Shown here one piece after another: positions 9,285 through 17,714 of a DNA stretch of 64,000 nucleotides. The DNA lies in NCBI RefSeq assembly GCF_007995065.1, contig NZ_VOQR01000001.1, positions 1,429,001 to 1,493,000 of the forward strand, written 5' to 3'. The notes under the pieces were generated by a model. It was not told the DNA's origin. It ran no database searches and worked only from the letters and a program-made list of their open reading frames with translations. The translations under genes and the position numbers were made by a program. This DNA is from Sphingomonas ginsenosidivorax. GTDB taxonomy: Bacteria > Pseudomonadota > Alphaproteobacteria > Sphingomonadales > Sphingomonadaceae. Position 1 is the stretch's first letter. Each line of letters starts with the position of its first letter.

Positions 9285-9800
9285 ATGCAGACTTCCCACG
9301 CGCGCTTGGCCGCCGACGACGGCAACAGCGTCGACCTGTCGCGCCATCTGGGGGCCGTGCGGCGGTTCCTGATGAAACGTGCGCCGATCGGCGAGGTCGA
9401 CGATCTGGTGCAGGAGGTCGCGCTCCGGATGCAGACGCGGCGCGCGACCGACGCGATCGACAATGTCGAGGGCTATCTGTTCCAGGTCGCGCAGAGCGTG
9501 CTTGCCGATCGTGGCCGCCGTGACACCGTCCGCCACCGGTCCGCGCACGACAGCCTCGAAGAATTTCACCATCCCGTTGAGGACCGCTCGCCCGAGCGCG
9601 TCCTACAGGGCAAGGAACATCTCGCGCAGCTGATCGCCGCGATGAACGACCTGCCCGAGCGCACGCGCCAGGCATTCGTCCTTCATCGCTTCGAGGAAAT
9701 GAGCTACGCGGCGATCGCCCGACATCTGGGCATATCGGTGAGCGCGGTCGAAAAGCATATCATGAAGGCGATCAAGCTCCTCGCAGGTTCGCTGCGCTGA
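9285..9800 (+). CDS. ECF sigma factor, FecI type
   Basis: RNA polymerase sigma-70 family, extracytoplasmic-function group, 171 residues. Region 2 is seen as LMKRAPIGEVDDLVQEVALRM and NVEGYLFQVAQSVLADRGRR. Region 4 is seen as MNDLPERTRQAFVLHRFEEMS followed by the helix-turn-helix YAAIARHLGISVSAVEKHIMKA (key residues I-A-x-x-L-x-x-S-x-x-x-V-x-x-H). It would transcribe the divergent receptor gene 6593-9115 when released by the FecR-like partner. A GGGGCG box lies five bases before the ATG. The stop overlaps the fecR-like start as TGATG (9798-9802), so the two are translationally coupled. Assignment to FecI type rests on domain and context. Confidence 0.93.
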   Translation: MQTSHARLAADDGNSVDLSRHLGAVRRFLMKRAPIGEVDDLVQEVALRMQTRRATDAIDNVEGYLFQVAQSVLADRGRRDTVRHRSAHDSLEEFHHPVEDRSPERVLQGKEHLAQLIAAMNDLPERTRQAFVLHRFEEMSYAAIARHLGISVSAVEKHIMKAIKLLAGSLR

Positions 9801-10789
9801 TGGACCCCGTACCGGCGAGTCCCGACGCCGCCGCGGCGGCCGCATCCTGGTATGCGCGGCTGCACGCCGACGATGCGACGCCGGCCGACCGCGCGGCGTT
9901 CGGCCGCTGGCTCGCCGCCGAAGACGCGCACGACCAGGCCTGGCACGAGCTGGTCGCCACGACGCGCCTGCTCGACGCAGCACGCGACGACCCCGCCCTC
10001 CTCGCGATGATCGCCGCGACCCGCAGCGAAATCGGCACCCGCCCGCAGCGGCGCTGGTGGCCGATGGCGGCCGCGGCAGCGGTGGTGCTCGCGGTCGGCG
10101 GGACCACCGCGCTCGTCCTCGACCGGGACACGCAGCCAGCAACGCAAATCGCGGAGACCCGCTACGCGACCCCGGTCGGCCGGTCGCGCGATATCACGCT
10201 CGCCGACGGGACGCGGATGACGCTCGACGCCGATTCCGCGGTCCGGATCGCGGCGCCCGGTGCAACGCGACGCGTGGCGATCGATCGGGGCCAGGCGTTC
10301 TTCACGGTGGCGCATGACGCGCGCCACCCGTTCGTCGTCTCGGCGGGCGGCAACAGCGTGACCGCGCTCGGCACGCAGTTCGCGGTGCGTACCGCCGCCG
10401 ACCGCGTCGTCGTCAGCCTGGTCGAGGGATCGGTCCGCGTCGACACCCCCGACATCGGTCGCGCGACGATTCTCGTCCCGGGCAACACGCTGACGATCGG
10501 CCGCACGGCGCTGCAACTCACCCGTGCCGGCGCCGAGACAGCGACCGGATGGCGCAAGGGGACGCTGACGTTCGACGCCGCGCCGCTCACGGACGTCGTC
10601 GCCGAACTCAACCGCTATTCCGTGCAGCGCATCGAACTCGGCGATGCCCGGCTCGCCAGGCGCGTGTTCAGCGGCGTGCTGAAGACCGACGGCGGCGGCA
10701 CCGCGCTCGCCGACGCGCTGTCGGCCTACGGTGTCGCGCGCGTGCGCTACGCCGACCGCACGCGGCTGGTGCTCGCCTCCCAACCCTGA
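9800..10789 (+). CDS. FecR-type transmembrane sigma regulator
   Basis: Inner-membrane protein of 329 residues that passes the signal from an STN-bearing receptor to the ECF sigma factor. The N-terminal cytoplasmic part holds the DUF4880/FecR_N helices (ASWYARLHADDATPADRAAFGRWLAAED and DQAWHEL, with the conserved W residues). One membrane helix follows at about residues 85-110 (WWPMAAAAAVVLAVGGTTAL). The periplasmic FecR domain (ITLADGTRMTLDADS, DRGQAFFTVAHDARHPFVV, VTALGTQFAVR) and a C-terminal STN-like domain (LTDVVAELNRYSVQRIELGD) complete it. Coupled to the sigma gene by TGATG. It ends nine bases before the convergent hydrolase gene. Confidence 0.93.
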   Translation: MDPVPASPDAAAAAASWYARLHADDATPADRAAFGRWLAAEDAHDQAWHELVATTRLLDAARDDPALLAMIAATRSEIGTRPQRRWWPMAAAAAVVLAVGGTTALVLDRDTQPATQIAETRYATPVGRSRDITLADGTRMTLDADSAVRIAAPGATRRVAIDRGQAFFTVAHDARHPFVVSAGGNSVTALGTQFAVRTAADRVVVSLVEGSVRVDTPDIGRATILVPGNTLTIGRTALQLTRAGAETATGWRKGTLTFDAAPLTDVVAELNRYSVQRIELGDARLARRVFSGVLKTDGGGTALADALSAYGVARVRYADRTRLVLASQP

Positions 10790-10798
10790 GCGATCGGA

Positions 10799-11482
10799 CT
10801 AGGCGTCGGGCCGATGGTCGCCCGGCTGGACGCCGAGCCACCGGCGGAGCAGCGCGGTCACTTCGCCCGGCCGTTCGAGCGGCGAGAGGTGGCCACACGA
10901 GCGCAACAGGTGGAAGTGCGCGCCCTCGATTCGCGCGCTCAGCGCCCGCGCGTCGTCGGGGGTGCAGATCCGGTCGCGATCGCCGACCGCGACGAGCGTC
11001 GGCACACGGATCGCCGCGATCGCGTCCGAGATGTCCGGCCGGGCGAGCATCGCACGTTGCTGCCGTTCGAACACGATTTGCCCGACGCGGTCGGCCATCG
11101 CCTGCGCCGGGCCTGCGACATTTGCCGTCAGGCGCGGGTCGGCATGCGGCGCGGTCGCGAGCAGGCCCTGCCCCACGACGGTCCGCGGCCGCACCTCCAT
11201 CGAGGCGCGCGTCCCGAACAGCGCGATCCGCGAAACGCGGTCGGGCGCCTGCCGGACCATCTCCATCGCGACATAGCCGCCCAGGCTGACGCCCGCGACC
11301 GCGAACCGCGGCGGGGCCGCGGCGAGCACCCGCGCCGCCATCGCGGACAGCGTATCGTCCTGCGACAGGTCGCCGAACTCGACCCGCGCGATCCCGGCGA
11401 GATCGACGATCTGCCGCGCCCATAATTGCCCGTCGCATCCCATCGCGGGAAGCAGCATCAGCGGTGTACGCGGTCGGACCAT
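10799..11482 (-). CDS. Alpha/beta-hydrolase fold protein
   Basis: Cytoplasmic alpha/beta hydrolase of 227 residues. The nucleophile elbow is GVSLGGYVA, the acid is in VGDRDRICTPDD and the histidine in SCGHLSPLERP, so the triad is intact; an oxyanion loop LLPAMGCDG is near the N-terminus. The start at 11482 is chosen over a GTG at 11521 because a GGAGA box sits six bases before it. It directly follows the CitMHS transporter (41 bases between its stop and this start), so it probably belongs to the same transcript. Substrate unknown; esters or lactones of the transported acids would be a guess. Confidence 0.87.
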   Translation of the reverse strand: MVRPRTPLMLLPAMGCDGQLWARQIVDLAGIARVEFGDLSQDDTLSAMAARVLAAAPPRFAVAGVSLGGYVAMEMVRQAPDRVSRIALFGTRASMEVRPRTVVGQGLLATAPHADPRLTANVAGPAQAMADRVGQIVFERQQRAMLARPDISDAIAAIRVPTLVAVGDRDRICTPDDARALSARIEGAHFHLLRSCGHLSPLERPGEVTALLRRWLGVQPGDHRPDA

Positions 11483-11522
11483 GCGAAATCTCCGGAAGCG
11501 GCGGGTTGCGGGCATGCTCACC

Positions 11523-12824
11523 TCAGACCACGAACGGGAAGGCGAGCGCGATCATGCCGACCAGCGTCATAACCGTGCAGACGGCAATCGCGGGCACGAG
11601 CGTGAAGCGCTGGTGATCGGCAAGGTCGATGCCGACCAGGCTGACGAGCAGATAGGTCGAAGGCACCAGCGGGCTGAGCAGGTGGACCGGCTGCCCCATC
11701 AGCGACGCGCGCGCGATCGCCTCTGGCGCGACGCCGTAATGCGCGCCCGCCTCGGCAAGGATCGGCAGCATCCCGAAATAGAAGGCGTCGTTCGAGATGA
11801 AGAAGGTCGCGGGCATGCTGAGCAGCGCGGTGATCGGCGCCATGTACGGCCCGAGTACCGGCGGGATAATCCCGACGACCGCCTTGCTCATCGCGTCGAC
11901 CATGCCGGTGCCGCCGAGGATCCCGGTGAAGATCCCCGCGGCGAAGATCAGCGAGACGACCGCGAGCACGTTGCCGGCATGCGCCGAGATCCGCTCCTTC
12001 TGGTCGGCGACGCCGGGATAGTTGACGATCATCGCGATCGCGAACGCCAGCATCATCAGCACCGACAGCGGCAGGATGCCCCAGACGAGCAGCGTGAGCA
12101 GCGTGACGACGAGGGCTGCGTTGAACCAGATCAGCTTGGGCCGCCGCGCCTCGGGATATTGCGAGACCGCCATGTCGCCGATCTCGGTGGTCGCAGTGAT
12201 ACCGGCTTCCCCCATCCGCGCGCGCTCCTTGCGCCCGAAATAGACCGCGAGGCCGATCAGGAAGGCGAGCCCGGCGAGCATGCCGGGGATCAGCGGCAGG
12301 AACAGCGTGGCGGGATCGAGCTTCAGCGCGCTCGCGGCGCGCGCGGTCGGCCCGCCCCACGGCGTCAGGTTCATGATCCCGCTCGTCGTCATCAACAGGC
12401 AGACCAGGTACAGCCGGTTCATGGCGAAGCGCTTGTACAGCGGCAGCAGCGCGGCGATCGTAATGATGTAGGTGGTCGATCCGTCGCCATCGAGGCTGAC
12501 GAGCGCGCACAGCACGACCGTCCCGATCAGGATCCGCATCGGATCCCCGTGGACCAGCCGGATCAGCCGCCCGACCAAAGGATCGAACAAGCCCGTGTCG
12601 GTCATCGTCGAGAAGAACAGGATCGCGAACAGCAGCATCACGCCGGTCGGCGCGAGGTTCTTGATGCCGTCGATCATCATCGGGCCAAGACCCGCGGCCT
12701 CGCCCGCGAACACGCCGAAGATCGACGGGATCACGATGAGCGCGACCAACGGCGTCATCTTCTTGGTCATGATCAACGTCATGAACGTGGCCACCATCAG
12801 GAAGCCGAGCAGGGCAAGGTTCAT
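11523..12824 (-). CDS. CitMHS-family citrate/H+ symporter
   Basis: Inner-membrane secondary transporter of 433 residues with about eleven hydrophobic segments. The family is CitMHS (metal-citrate:H+ symport, Bacillus CitM type). It opens with MNLALLGFLMVATFMTLIM and shows the family segments MTDTGLFDP, ALVSLDGDGSTTYIITIAALLPLY and LTPWGGPTARAASAL, and FISNDAFYFGMLPIL near the C-terminus. AGGA lies seven bases before the ATG. It lies downstream of the porin and binding-protein genes of the TctDE-like locus, with a palindrome (12877-12965) in between, so the three may form one regulon for uptake of citrate or a related acid. Family is clear; the exact substrate is inferred. Confidence 0.92.
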   Translation of the reverse strand: MNLALLGFLMVATFMTLIMTKKMTPLVALIVIPSIFGVFAGEAAGLGPMMIDGIKNLAPTGVMLLFAILFFSTMTDTGLFDPLVGRLIRLVHGDPMRILIGTVVLCALVSLDGDGSTTYIITIAALLPLYKRFAMNRLYLVCLLMTTSGIMNLTPWGGPTARAASALKLDPATLFLPLIPGMLAGLAFLIGLAVYFGRKERARMGEAGITATTEIGDMAVSQYPEARRPKLIWFNAALVVTLLTLLVWGILPLSVLMMLAFAIAMIVNYPGVADQKERISAHAGNVLAVVSLIFAAGIFTGILGGTGMVDAMSKAVVGIIPPVLGPYMAPITALLSMPATFFISNDAFYFGMLPILAEAGAHYGVAPEAIARASLMGQPVHLLSPLVPSTYLLVSLVGIDLADHQRFTLVPAIAVCTVMTLVGMIALAFPFVV

Positions 12825-12876
12825 CGCATCGTCCTAGGAAAGGGCGTGAAAAAAGGGGGTGGGGTCGAAGGCAATA

Positions 12877-12965
12877 CCCCCGTCATCCTGACGAACGTCA
12901 GGATCCAGAGCCAAGCAGGGCAGCGCTCCGTAACCCTGGATCCTGACTTTCGTCAGGATGACGGG
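12877..12965. repeat. Intergenic palindrome, family B (CCGTCAT-tipped, TCCTGAC arms)
   Basis: Inverted repeat with 30-base arms at 12877-12908 and 12936-12965, tips CCGTCATCC / GGATGACGG and inner arms carrying CTGACGAACGTCAGGATCC. It sits 29 bases past the porin stop and 52 bases before the CitMHS start. Three further palindromes in the window (42382-42471, 54408-54492, 61154-61272) share the outer tips but not the inner arms. Confidence 0.8.
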
Positions 12966-12994
12966 ACGGTCGCGACCGGAGACGGCGCGCCGCA

Positions 12995-14476
12995 TCAGAA
13001 GGTAACTCCGACACGTGCGCTGAGCGTCTGGCCGCTGTCGTTGCCGACATAGTCGCCGGCGCGGTTGCCGGTGTCCCACTGGATCGCGTTCACCTGGAAC
13101 CGCGTGAACGAGTTCAGGTACCAGTTGACCCCGACGGTCGCCGCCCAGCCCTCGCCGCCGGTCAGCAGGTCGGTGTAATCCAGGCTCTCGTACCGCGCGG
13201 TCAACTCGATCGCGCCGACGCCGCCATCGAAGGTCGGCTTCAGCACCTTGGGCTGGCCGAAGCTGCCGAGCCGCGGGTTGTACGGCGGCAGGTCGCCGGT
13301 CAGGAACAGACCGCCCGAGACGCTCCATGCCTTGCTGACGAAATCGGGTCGCCCGCCGTCGAGCCGCGCGTTGCGGCGACCCGCCTCGCCCATTACCCAC
13401 AACGGCCCGCGATACCCGCCGAGCTCGACGCCGTAGCCCCTCGTACCGGTGCCGCCCGTCAGCGGCCCGCTCGACACGCGCAGCGCGCCGTTGAAGCGCC
13501 CGCCGATCACCGTGTTGCGCGTGAGCGTCCCCGCGACCGACGACAGTGCTTCGTCGAAGCCCCAGGCACCGACGTGCAGCACGCCGGTATCGGACTTGAG
13601 CGGGTTCCAGTGCGCACGGGCGAGCACGGTGCGGCTGTCGCCGACGGTCTGCGTGCCGTCGATCCGGTCGCCGGTGACGGTCACCGACGCATGGCCCGTC
13701 TTCCAGAACACGCGCGGCATCACGCCGAGTCCATAGAAGCCGCGTTGCGGGATGATCGCGGTCGCGACCGTCGTGCGCTCGAGGAACGGCGTCGAATCCG
13801 ACCCCGTCGAGCCTTCGAAGCTGCGGTCGTTGAACAGATGCCCGGCGCGGACGTCGTAATCGAGACCGGGCGTGATCTTGTTGCGCCAGCCCACGAACGC
13901 GGTGACGACATCGACCTCGTTCTCCGAGAAATCGCTCTCGAACTGGTAGAAGAAATGCGTGCCGACACCGCCTTCGAGGCCGAGGCGCAGCGCGCGCATC
14001 CCCGTCGTCGTGATGTTGCGGCCGTCATATTTCGAGCCGAAGCTGGAACTCACGTCGGTCAGGATGCGGCCGCGCGGCTTGAACGTGTAGACGCCGTCGG
14101 CGGAGTGGAAGACGGGCAGCCCCGCCCCCCATTCGGTAGTCACCCCCGACGGGTTGTCGCGCGCGGCCAAGGCCTGCGCGACGCTGCGATCGGCCGGCCC
14201 CGGCGGCGCGAGTTGCGGCGCGAAGGGCAAGGTACGACGCGGTTCGGTGTTCTGCGCAACCGCCTGCGGCGCCACCTGCGCGGGCGCGACCGGGGCGGAC
14301 GCTTGCGCGACGGCGGCGGCGGTCTCCAGCCGGTCGAGCCGGGTCTTCAACGCCGCGATCTCGGCGGCCTGCGCGCGGACCAGTGCGGCGAGGTCGGCGT
14401 CGCTCGGAGCCTGGGCCAGCGCCGGGGTTGCTGCGATCAGGGCGAGTGCGGCGCACCCGGTACGGAAAAGGGTCAT
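12995..14476 (-). CDS. OprO/OprP-type (phosphate-selective-like) porin
   Basis: Outer-membrane beta-barrel porin of 493 residues. Signal peptide (ALIAATPALAQAP), then a short coiled coil at about residues 25-60 (LVRAQAAEIAALKTRLDRLE), a Pro/Ala/Gln linker and the barrel with alternating hydrophobic strands (FFYQFESDFSENEVDVV, GFYGLGVMPRVFWKTGHAS, ELTARYESLDYTD), ending in a C-terminal Phe (RVGVTF). Porins of this family pass phosphate in Pseudomonas, but sphingomonad copies are used for many anions. The start overlaps the stop of the binding-protein gene as ATGA (14473-14476), so it is translationally coupled to that gene. The much longer upstream reading in the same frame lies across the binding-protein gene and was refused. 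Confidence 0.93.
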   Translation of the reverse strand: MTLFRTGCAALALIAATPALAQAPSDADLAALVRAQAAEIAALKTRLDRLETAAAVAQASAPVAPAQVAPQAVAQNTEPRRTLPFAPQLAPPGPADRSVAQALAARDNPSGVTTEWGAGLPVFHSADGVYTFKPRGRILTDVSSSFGSKYDGRNITTTGMRALRLGLEGGVGTHFFYQFESDFSENEVDVVTAFVGWRNKITPGLDYDVRAGHLFNDRSFEGSTGSDSTPFLERTTVATAIIPQRGFYGLGVMPRVFWKTGHASVTVTGDRIDGTQTVGDSRTVLARAHWNPLKSDTGVLHVGAWGFDEALSSVAGTLTRNTVIGGRFNGALRVSSGPLTGGTGTRGYGVELGGYRGPLWVMGEAGRRNARLDGGRPDFVSKAWSVSGGLFLTGDLPPYNPRLGSFGQPKVLKPTFDGGVGAIELTARYESLDYTDLLTGGEGWAATVGVNWYLNSFTRFQVNAIQWDTGNRAGDYVGNDSGQTLSARVGVTF

Positions 14477-15555
14477 GGGGCTTTGGCTCCGGTGGCGAGA
14501 ATCGCGGTCCAGTCGCGCAGGAAACGCTGGCGCTTGACGCGGTCGAGGTTGACGAGAAGTTGCGGGCCGACGCGGATCGGTCGGGCCTGCGCGCCGGGAA
14601 GACGGCGCGCCGCGACATCGGTGCGGACCGGCCACAGGCTGCGCCTGGCGAGCAGCGACTGCCCTTCGCGCGACAGCAGGAAATCGAGGAACAGCTTCGC
14701 CGCTGCCGGGTGCGCGGCTTCGCGCGCGATGAACGCGATCCGCGAGGTGACGAGTGTATAGTCCTTCGGGAAGACCACGCCGATCCGCGGATCGGTGCGT
14801 GCGCGTTCGAGCGCATAGGAGCCGATGACGTTGTACGCGATCGCCTGCCGCCCCTCGGCGACGGCGCGCAGCATCGGTTCGGTGGTCAGCGACAGCACCG
14901 GCTTCGTGGCGGCGATCGCCGCGAGCAGCGACCGCGTGTCGCGCGTCGTCGCCATGTCCTGCGTCAGGTACAGATAGCCGGTGTTCGACCGCGCGGGGTC
15001 GAACGTCGTCACCTTGCCCGCGAACGCGCGGCCGTTCTGCCGCAGCATCGCTTCCAGCGCGGCATGCGTCCGGGGTACGCGCGCGGCCGGAATCAGCCGC
15101 GTGTTGTAGACGATCCCGATCGGCTCGGCGGTGACGCCGAAGCCCATGTTCTTCCACACCGACACCGGCGGCAGCGCGGGCTTTTCGGGGCTCGCATAGC
15201 CTTGCGCGAAGCCGTCGTTGATCAGCTTGACCTGCAGATCCATTGCCGACGACCAGACGAGATCGGCGGACAGCCGCTTGCCGCGCGTTTCGGTGACGAA
15301 GCGGCGATACATCTCGGTCGAGCCGAGGTCGGCGTACAGCACGGTGATCCCCGGATACCGCTTCCGGAACGCAGCGACGACCGGCAGCAACTCGGCGCGA
15401 TCGGCATTGCCGTAGATCCGCACCTGCCGCTCGGCACGCGCGTCGGCGATCAGCTGGTCGTAGGACCGCGGATAGCCGGCAGGGCGCTGCGCCACGAGCG
15501 GAGTCGCGGCGACCGTCGTGGCCAACACTGCAATTGTCAGAAAAATTCGCGTCAT
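14473..15555 (-). CDS. Periplasmic AfuA-like solute-binding protein, no ABC partner nearby
   Basis: Periplasmic binding protein of 360 residues, type-2 fold, of the iron(III)/AfuA-like group. Signal peptide LTIAVLATTVAATPLVAQ. Typical segments are QVRIYGNADRAELLPVVAAF, ITVLYADLGSTEMYRRFV, DLVWSSAMDLQVKLINDG, EPIGIVYNTRLI and FLDFLLSREGQSLLARR. The start at 15555 has an AGGAGAG box five bases upstream. No permease or ATPase gene is present in this window. It is instead coupled to a porin gene and diverges from a TctD/TctE-like pair with 91 bases between the start codons. Orphan proteins of this group can serve as ligand sensors for a kinase (the PgtC type is such a case), so co-sensing is a reasonable inference beside simple substrate capture. 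Confidence 0.9.
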   Translation of the reverse strand: MTRIFLTIAVLATTVAATPLVAQRPAGYPRSYDQLIADARAERQVRIYGNADRAELLPVVAAFRKRYPGITVLYADLGSTEMYRRFVTETRGKRLSADLVWSSAMDLQVKLINDGFAQGYASPEKPALPPVSVWKNMGFGVTAEPIGIVYNTRLIPAARVPRTHAALEAMLRQNGRAFAGKVTTFDPARSNTGYLYLTQDMATTRDTRSLLAAIAATKPVLSLTTEPMLRAVAEGRQAIAYNVIGSYALERARTDPRIGVVFPKDYTLVTSRIAFIAREAAHPAAAKLFLDFLLSREGQSLLARRSLWPVRTDVAARRLPGAQARPIRVGPQLLVNLDRVKRQRFLRDWTAILATGAKAP

Positions 15556-15646
15556 CGTCACTCTCCTCGCCTTCCGTCTCTGTGTTCGGATAGACTGCAC
15601 CCGTGGAGTACGAAGCGAAGCTGTCACCAACCTTTCACGGGTTTTC

Positions 15647-16312
15647 ATGCGCATCCTGGTGATCGAGGACGACGCCGCGCTCGCGCGCAGCATCGCGGCG
15701 TTGCTGCGCGCGGGCGGCAACGCGGTCGATCACGTCGCGACCGGTGAGGATGCGCTGGCGGTGGTCTCGGGCGAACCCTACGCGCTGGTGATCCTCGATG
15801 TCGGGCTGCCCGGAATCGACGGCTTCACCGTGCTGGAGACGCTGCGGCGGCGCGGCGAGCGCGTCCCCGTGCTGATGCTCACCGCACGCGATGCGCTCGA
15901 CGACCGCGTTCGCGGGCTCGATCTCGGTGCCGACGATTATCTGCGCAAGCCGTTCGAGCCCGAGGAGCTGGAGGCGCGCGTCCGGGCGCTCGGACGGCGG
16001 CGCGGCGGCGATCCGCTGCCGATGCTCGTCGTCGGCACGCTGACGATCAACCGCTCGACCGGTGACGCGGACATTGCCGGCCGCGCGCTCGACCTGCGTC
16101 GTCGCGAGCGCGCGGTGCTGGAGGCGCTGGCGACGCGGGCGGGCCGCGTCGTGCCGCGCGAATTGCTGATCGGCGAGGTGTTCGGTTTCGACGAGCCCGT
16201 CGGCGGCAACGCGATCGAGGTCCATGTCACGCGCCTGCGGGGAAAACTCGCGCCCGACGGCCCCGGCATCCGCACCGTCCGCGGCGTCGGCTACATGCTC
16301 GATGCCGGCTAG
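15647..16312 (+). CDS. OmpR-family response regulator, TctD-like
   Basis: DNA-binding response regulator of 221 residues. The receiver domain opens MRILVIEDDAALARS; acidic pocket E7/D8/D9, phosphoacceptor D51 (VILDVGLPGIDG), then LTARD and the switch Lys in DDYLRKPFEPEE. The C-terminal winged helix (about 125-221) has LDLRRRERAVLEALATRAGR, the recognition helix region GGNAIEVHVTRLRGKL and the closing IRTVRGVGYML. The kinase start overlaps the last 11 bases of this gene. Divergent from the binding-protein/porin genes, which are its likely targets. TctD-like is inferred from the partner kinase and context. Confidence 0.93.
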   Translation: MRILVIEDDAALARSIAALLRAGGNAVDHVATGEDALAVVSGEPYALVILDVGLPGIDGFTVLETLRRRGERVPVLMLTARDALDDRVRGLDLGADDYLRKPFEPEELEARVRALGRRRGGDPLPMLVVGTLTINRSTGDADIAGRALDLRRRERAVLEALATRAGRVVPRELLIGEVFGFDEPVGGNAIEVHVTRLRGKLAPDGPGIRTVRGVGYMLDAG

Positions 16313-17711
16313 GACGATCACGCCCGACCGGGGCACCCCGGCGCTCAGGACGCGGTTGCTCGCCGCGGTGCTCGGGCCCCTGCTGGCCGCGGCGATCCTG
16401 ATCGGCGTGGTCGGCGCGACGCTGATCGCCGACGTCGTCCGGCGCACCAACGACCGCGTGCTCGGCGGTGCGCTCGGCGCGATCGCGGAAACCGTGCAGG
16501 TCGAACGCGGCGAGGTGACGCTGGACCTGCCCGCCGCCGCGTTCGGGATGCTCGAGAACACCGAACGCGACAATGTCTATTACCGCGTCGCGGTCGGCGA
16601 CGAGCTGCTGACCGGCTATGCGGACCTGCCCGCGCCCGACCCTGCCACGCTCGCCGTTGACGTGCCGCGCTACCGCTTCGCCCGCTACCGCGACCAGCCC
16701 ATCCGCATCGCCGAGGTCCGCCGGTCGCTGCCGCGCATCGACCGGCCGGTCATCGTCCAGATCGCCGAGACGCTCGACAATCGCGGCGCGCTCACCCGCC
16801 GGCTGATGCTCGCGCTGCTGGTCGGCGAATGCGTGCTGGTGGGCGCCGCCGCGCTGTTGCTGCGTCCCGCGCTTGGTTGGTCGCTGCGTCCGCTCGCCCG
16901 GCTGCGCGGCGCGGTCGAGGCGCGCGACGACCGGACGCGCCCCGATTTCTCGCCGCTCGACACCGGTCCGCTCCCGCGCGAGCTCCGCCCCCTCGCCGGC
17001 GCGTTCGATCGCCTGCTCGCACAGCTCGATACCGCCACCGTCGGCGTCCGCCGCTTCACCGCGGACGCCTCGCACCAGATGCGCACGCCGCTGTCCGTGC
17101 TGAAGGTGCAGGTCGCGCTGGCACGCCGCGGATCGGGGGAGGAACGCGGCGTCGCGCTGACCGAGATCGCCGATGCGGTGACGCGGCTCGAACGGCTCGT
17201 CACGCAGTTGCTCACCCTCGCGCGGGCCGAGGAGGCCGGCGTTTCCGCCCCGCTGGAGGCGGTCGACCTTCGCGAGGTCGCGGCCGCGGTGATCACGCGC
17301 CAGATCAACCGCGCGATCGAGGCCGGGATCGACCTGACGATCGAGGGCAAGCCGGGCGAGAGCCACATCGTCCCCGGCCACCGGACGCTGATCTTCGAGA
17401 TCCTGTCGAACCTCATCGACAACGGCATCCGCTACAATCGCCGCGGCGGCACCGTGTCCGTGCAGTTGCAGAGCACGCCGGCCGAAACGACGATCGCGGT
17501 CGTCGACGACGGCCCCGGCATCCCGCCCGACCAGCGCGAGGCCGCGTTCGACCGGTTCGTCCGGCTGGGTGCGGCCGGCGGCTCGGAGGGCAGCGGTCTC
17601 GGCCTCGCGATCGTACGATCGGCGGCCGCGCGTCTCGATGCGACGGTCGCGTTCGGGGATGCGCCGCGCGGCACGACGATCGTCATCCGGTTCGCACGTC
17701 CGACCGGCTGA
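16302..17711 (+). CDS. Sensor histidine kinase, TctE-like
   Basis: Membrane histidine kinase of 469 residues. TM1 is at about residues 17-45 (LLAAVLGPLLAAAILIGVVG). It is followed by a periplasmic 2CSK_N-type domain (GGALGAIAETVQVERGEVTLDLP, VYYRVAVGDELLTGYADLP) as in tricarboxylate sensors, then TM2 near 165-190 and a short HAMP-like linker. HisKA has FTADASHQMRTPLSVL with phospho-His H258; the ATPase domain has EILSNLIDNGIRYN (N box), DDGPGIPPDQ (G1) and GSGLGLAIVRS (G2). Overlaps the response-regulator gene. The stop lies four bases before the end of the convergent DctD-like gene. Confidence 0.93.
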   Translation: MPARTITPDRGTPALRTRLLAAVLGPLLAAAILIGVVGATLIADVVRRTNDRVLGGALGAIAETVQVERGEVTLDLPAAAFGMLENTERDNVYYRVAVGDELLTGYADLPAPDPATLAVDVPRYRFARYRDQPIRIAEVRRSLPRIDRPVIVQIAETLDNRGALTRRLMLALLVGECVLVGAAALLLRPALGWSLRPLARLRGAVEARDDRTRPDFSPLDTGPLPRELRPLAGAFDRLLAQLDTATVGVRRFTADASHQMRTPLSVLKVQVALARRGSGEERGVALTEIADAVTRLERLVTQLLTLARAEEAGVSAPLEAVDLREVAAAVITRQINRAIEAGIDLTIEGKPGESHIVPGHRTLIFEILSNLIDNGIRYNRRGGTVSVQLQSTPAETTIAVVDDGPGIPPDQREAAFDRFVRLGAAGGSEGSGLGLAIVRSAAARLDATVAFGDAPRGTTIVIRFARPTG

Positions 17712-17714
17712 CCG

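Noticed and set aside
12840..12994. Short coding frame through the palindrome
   Set aside because: Its predicted peptide (VILTNVRIQ type) is the translation of the repeat itself, a common false gene in such genomes.
12995..15157. Porin frame extended 680 bases upstream of 14476
   Set aside because: The extension runs inside the binding-protein gene in the wrong frame, and a signal peptide begins at 14476.
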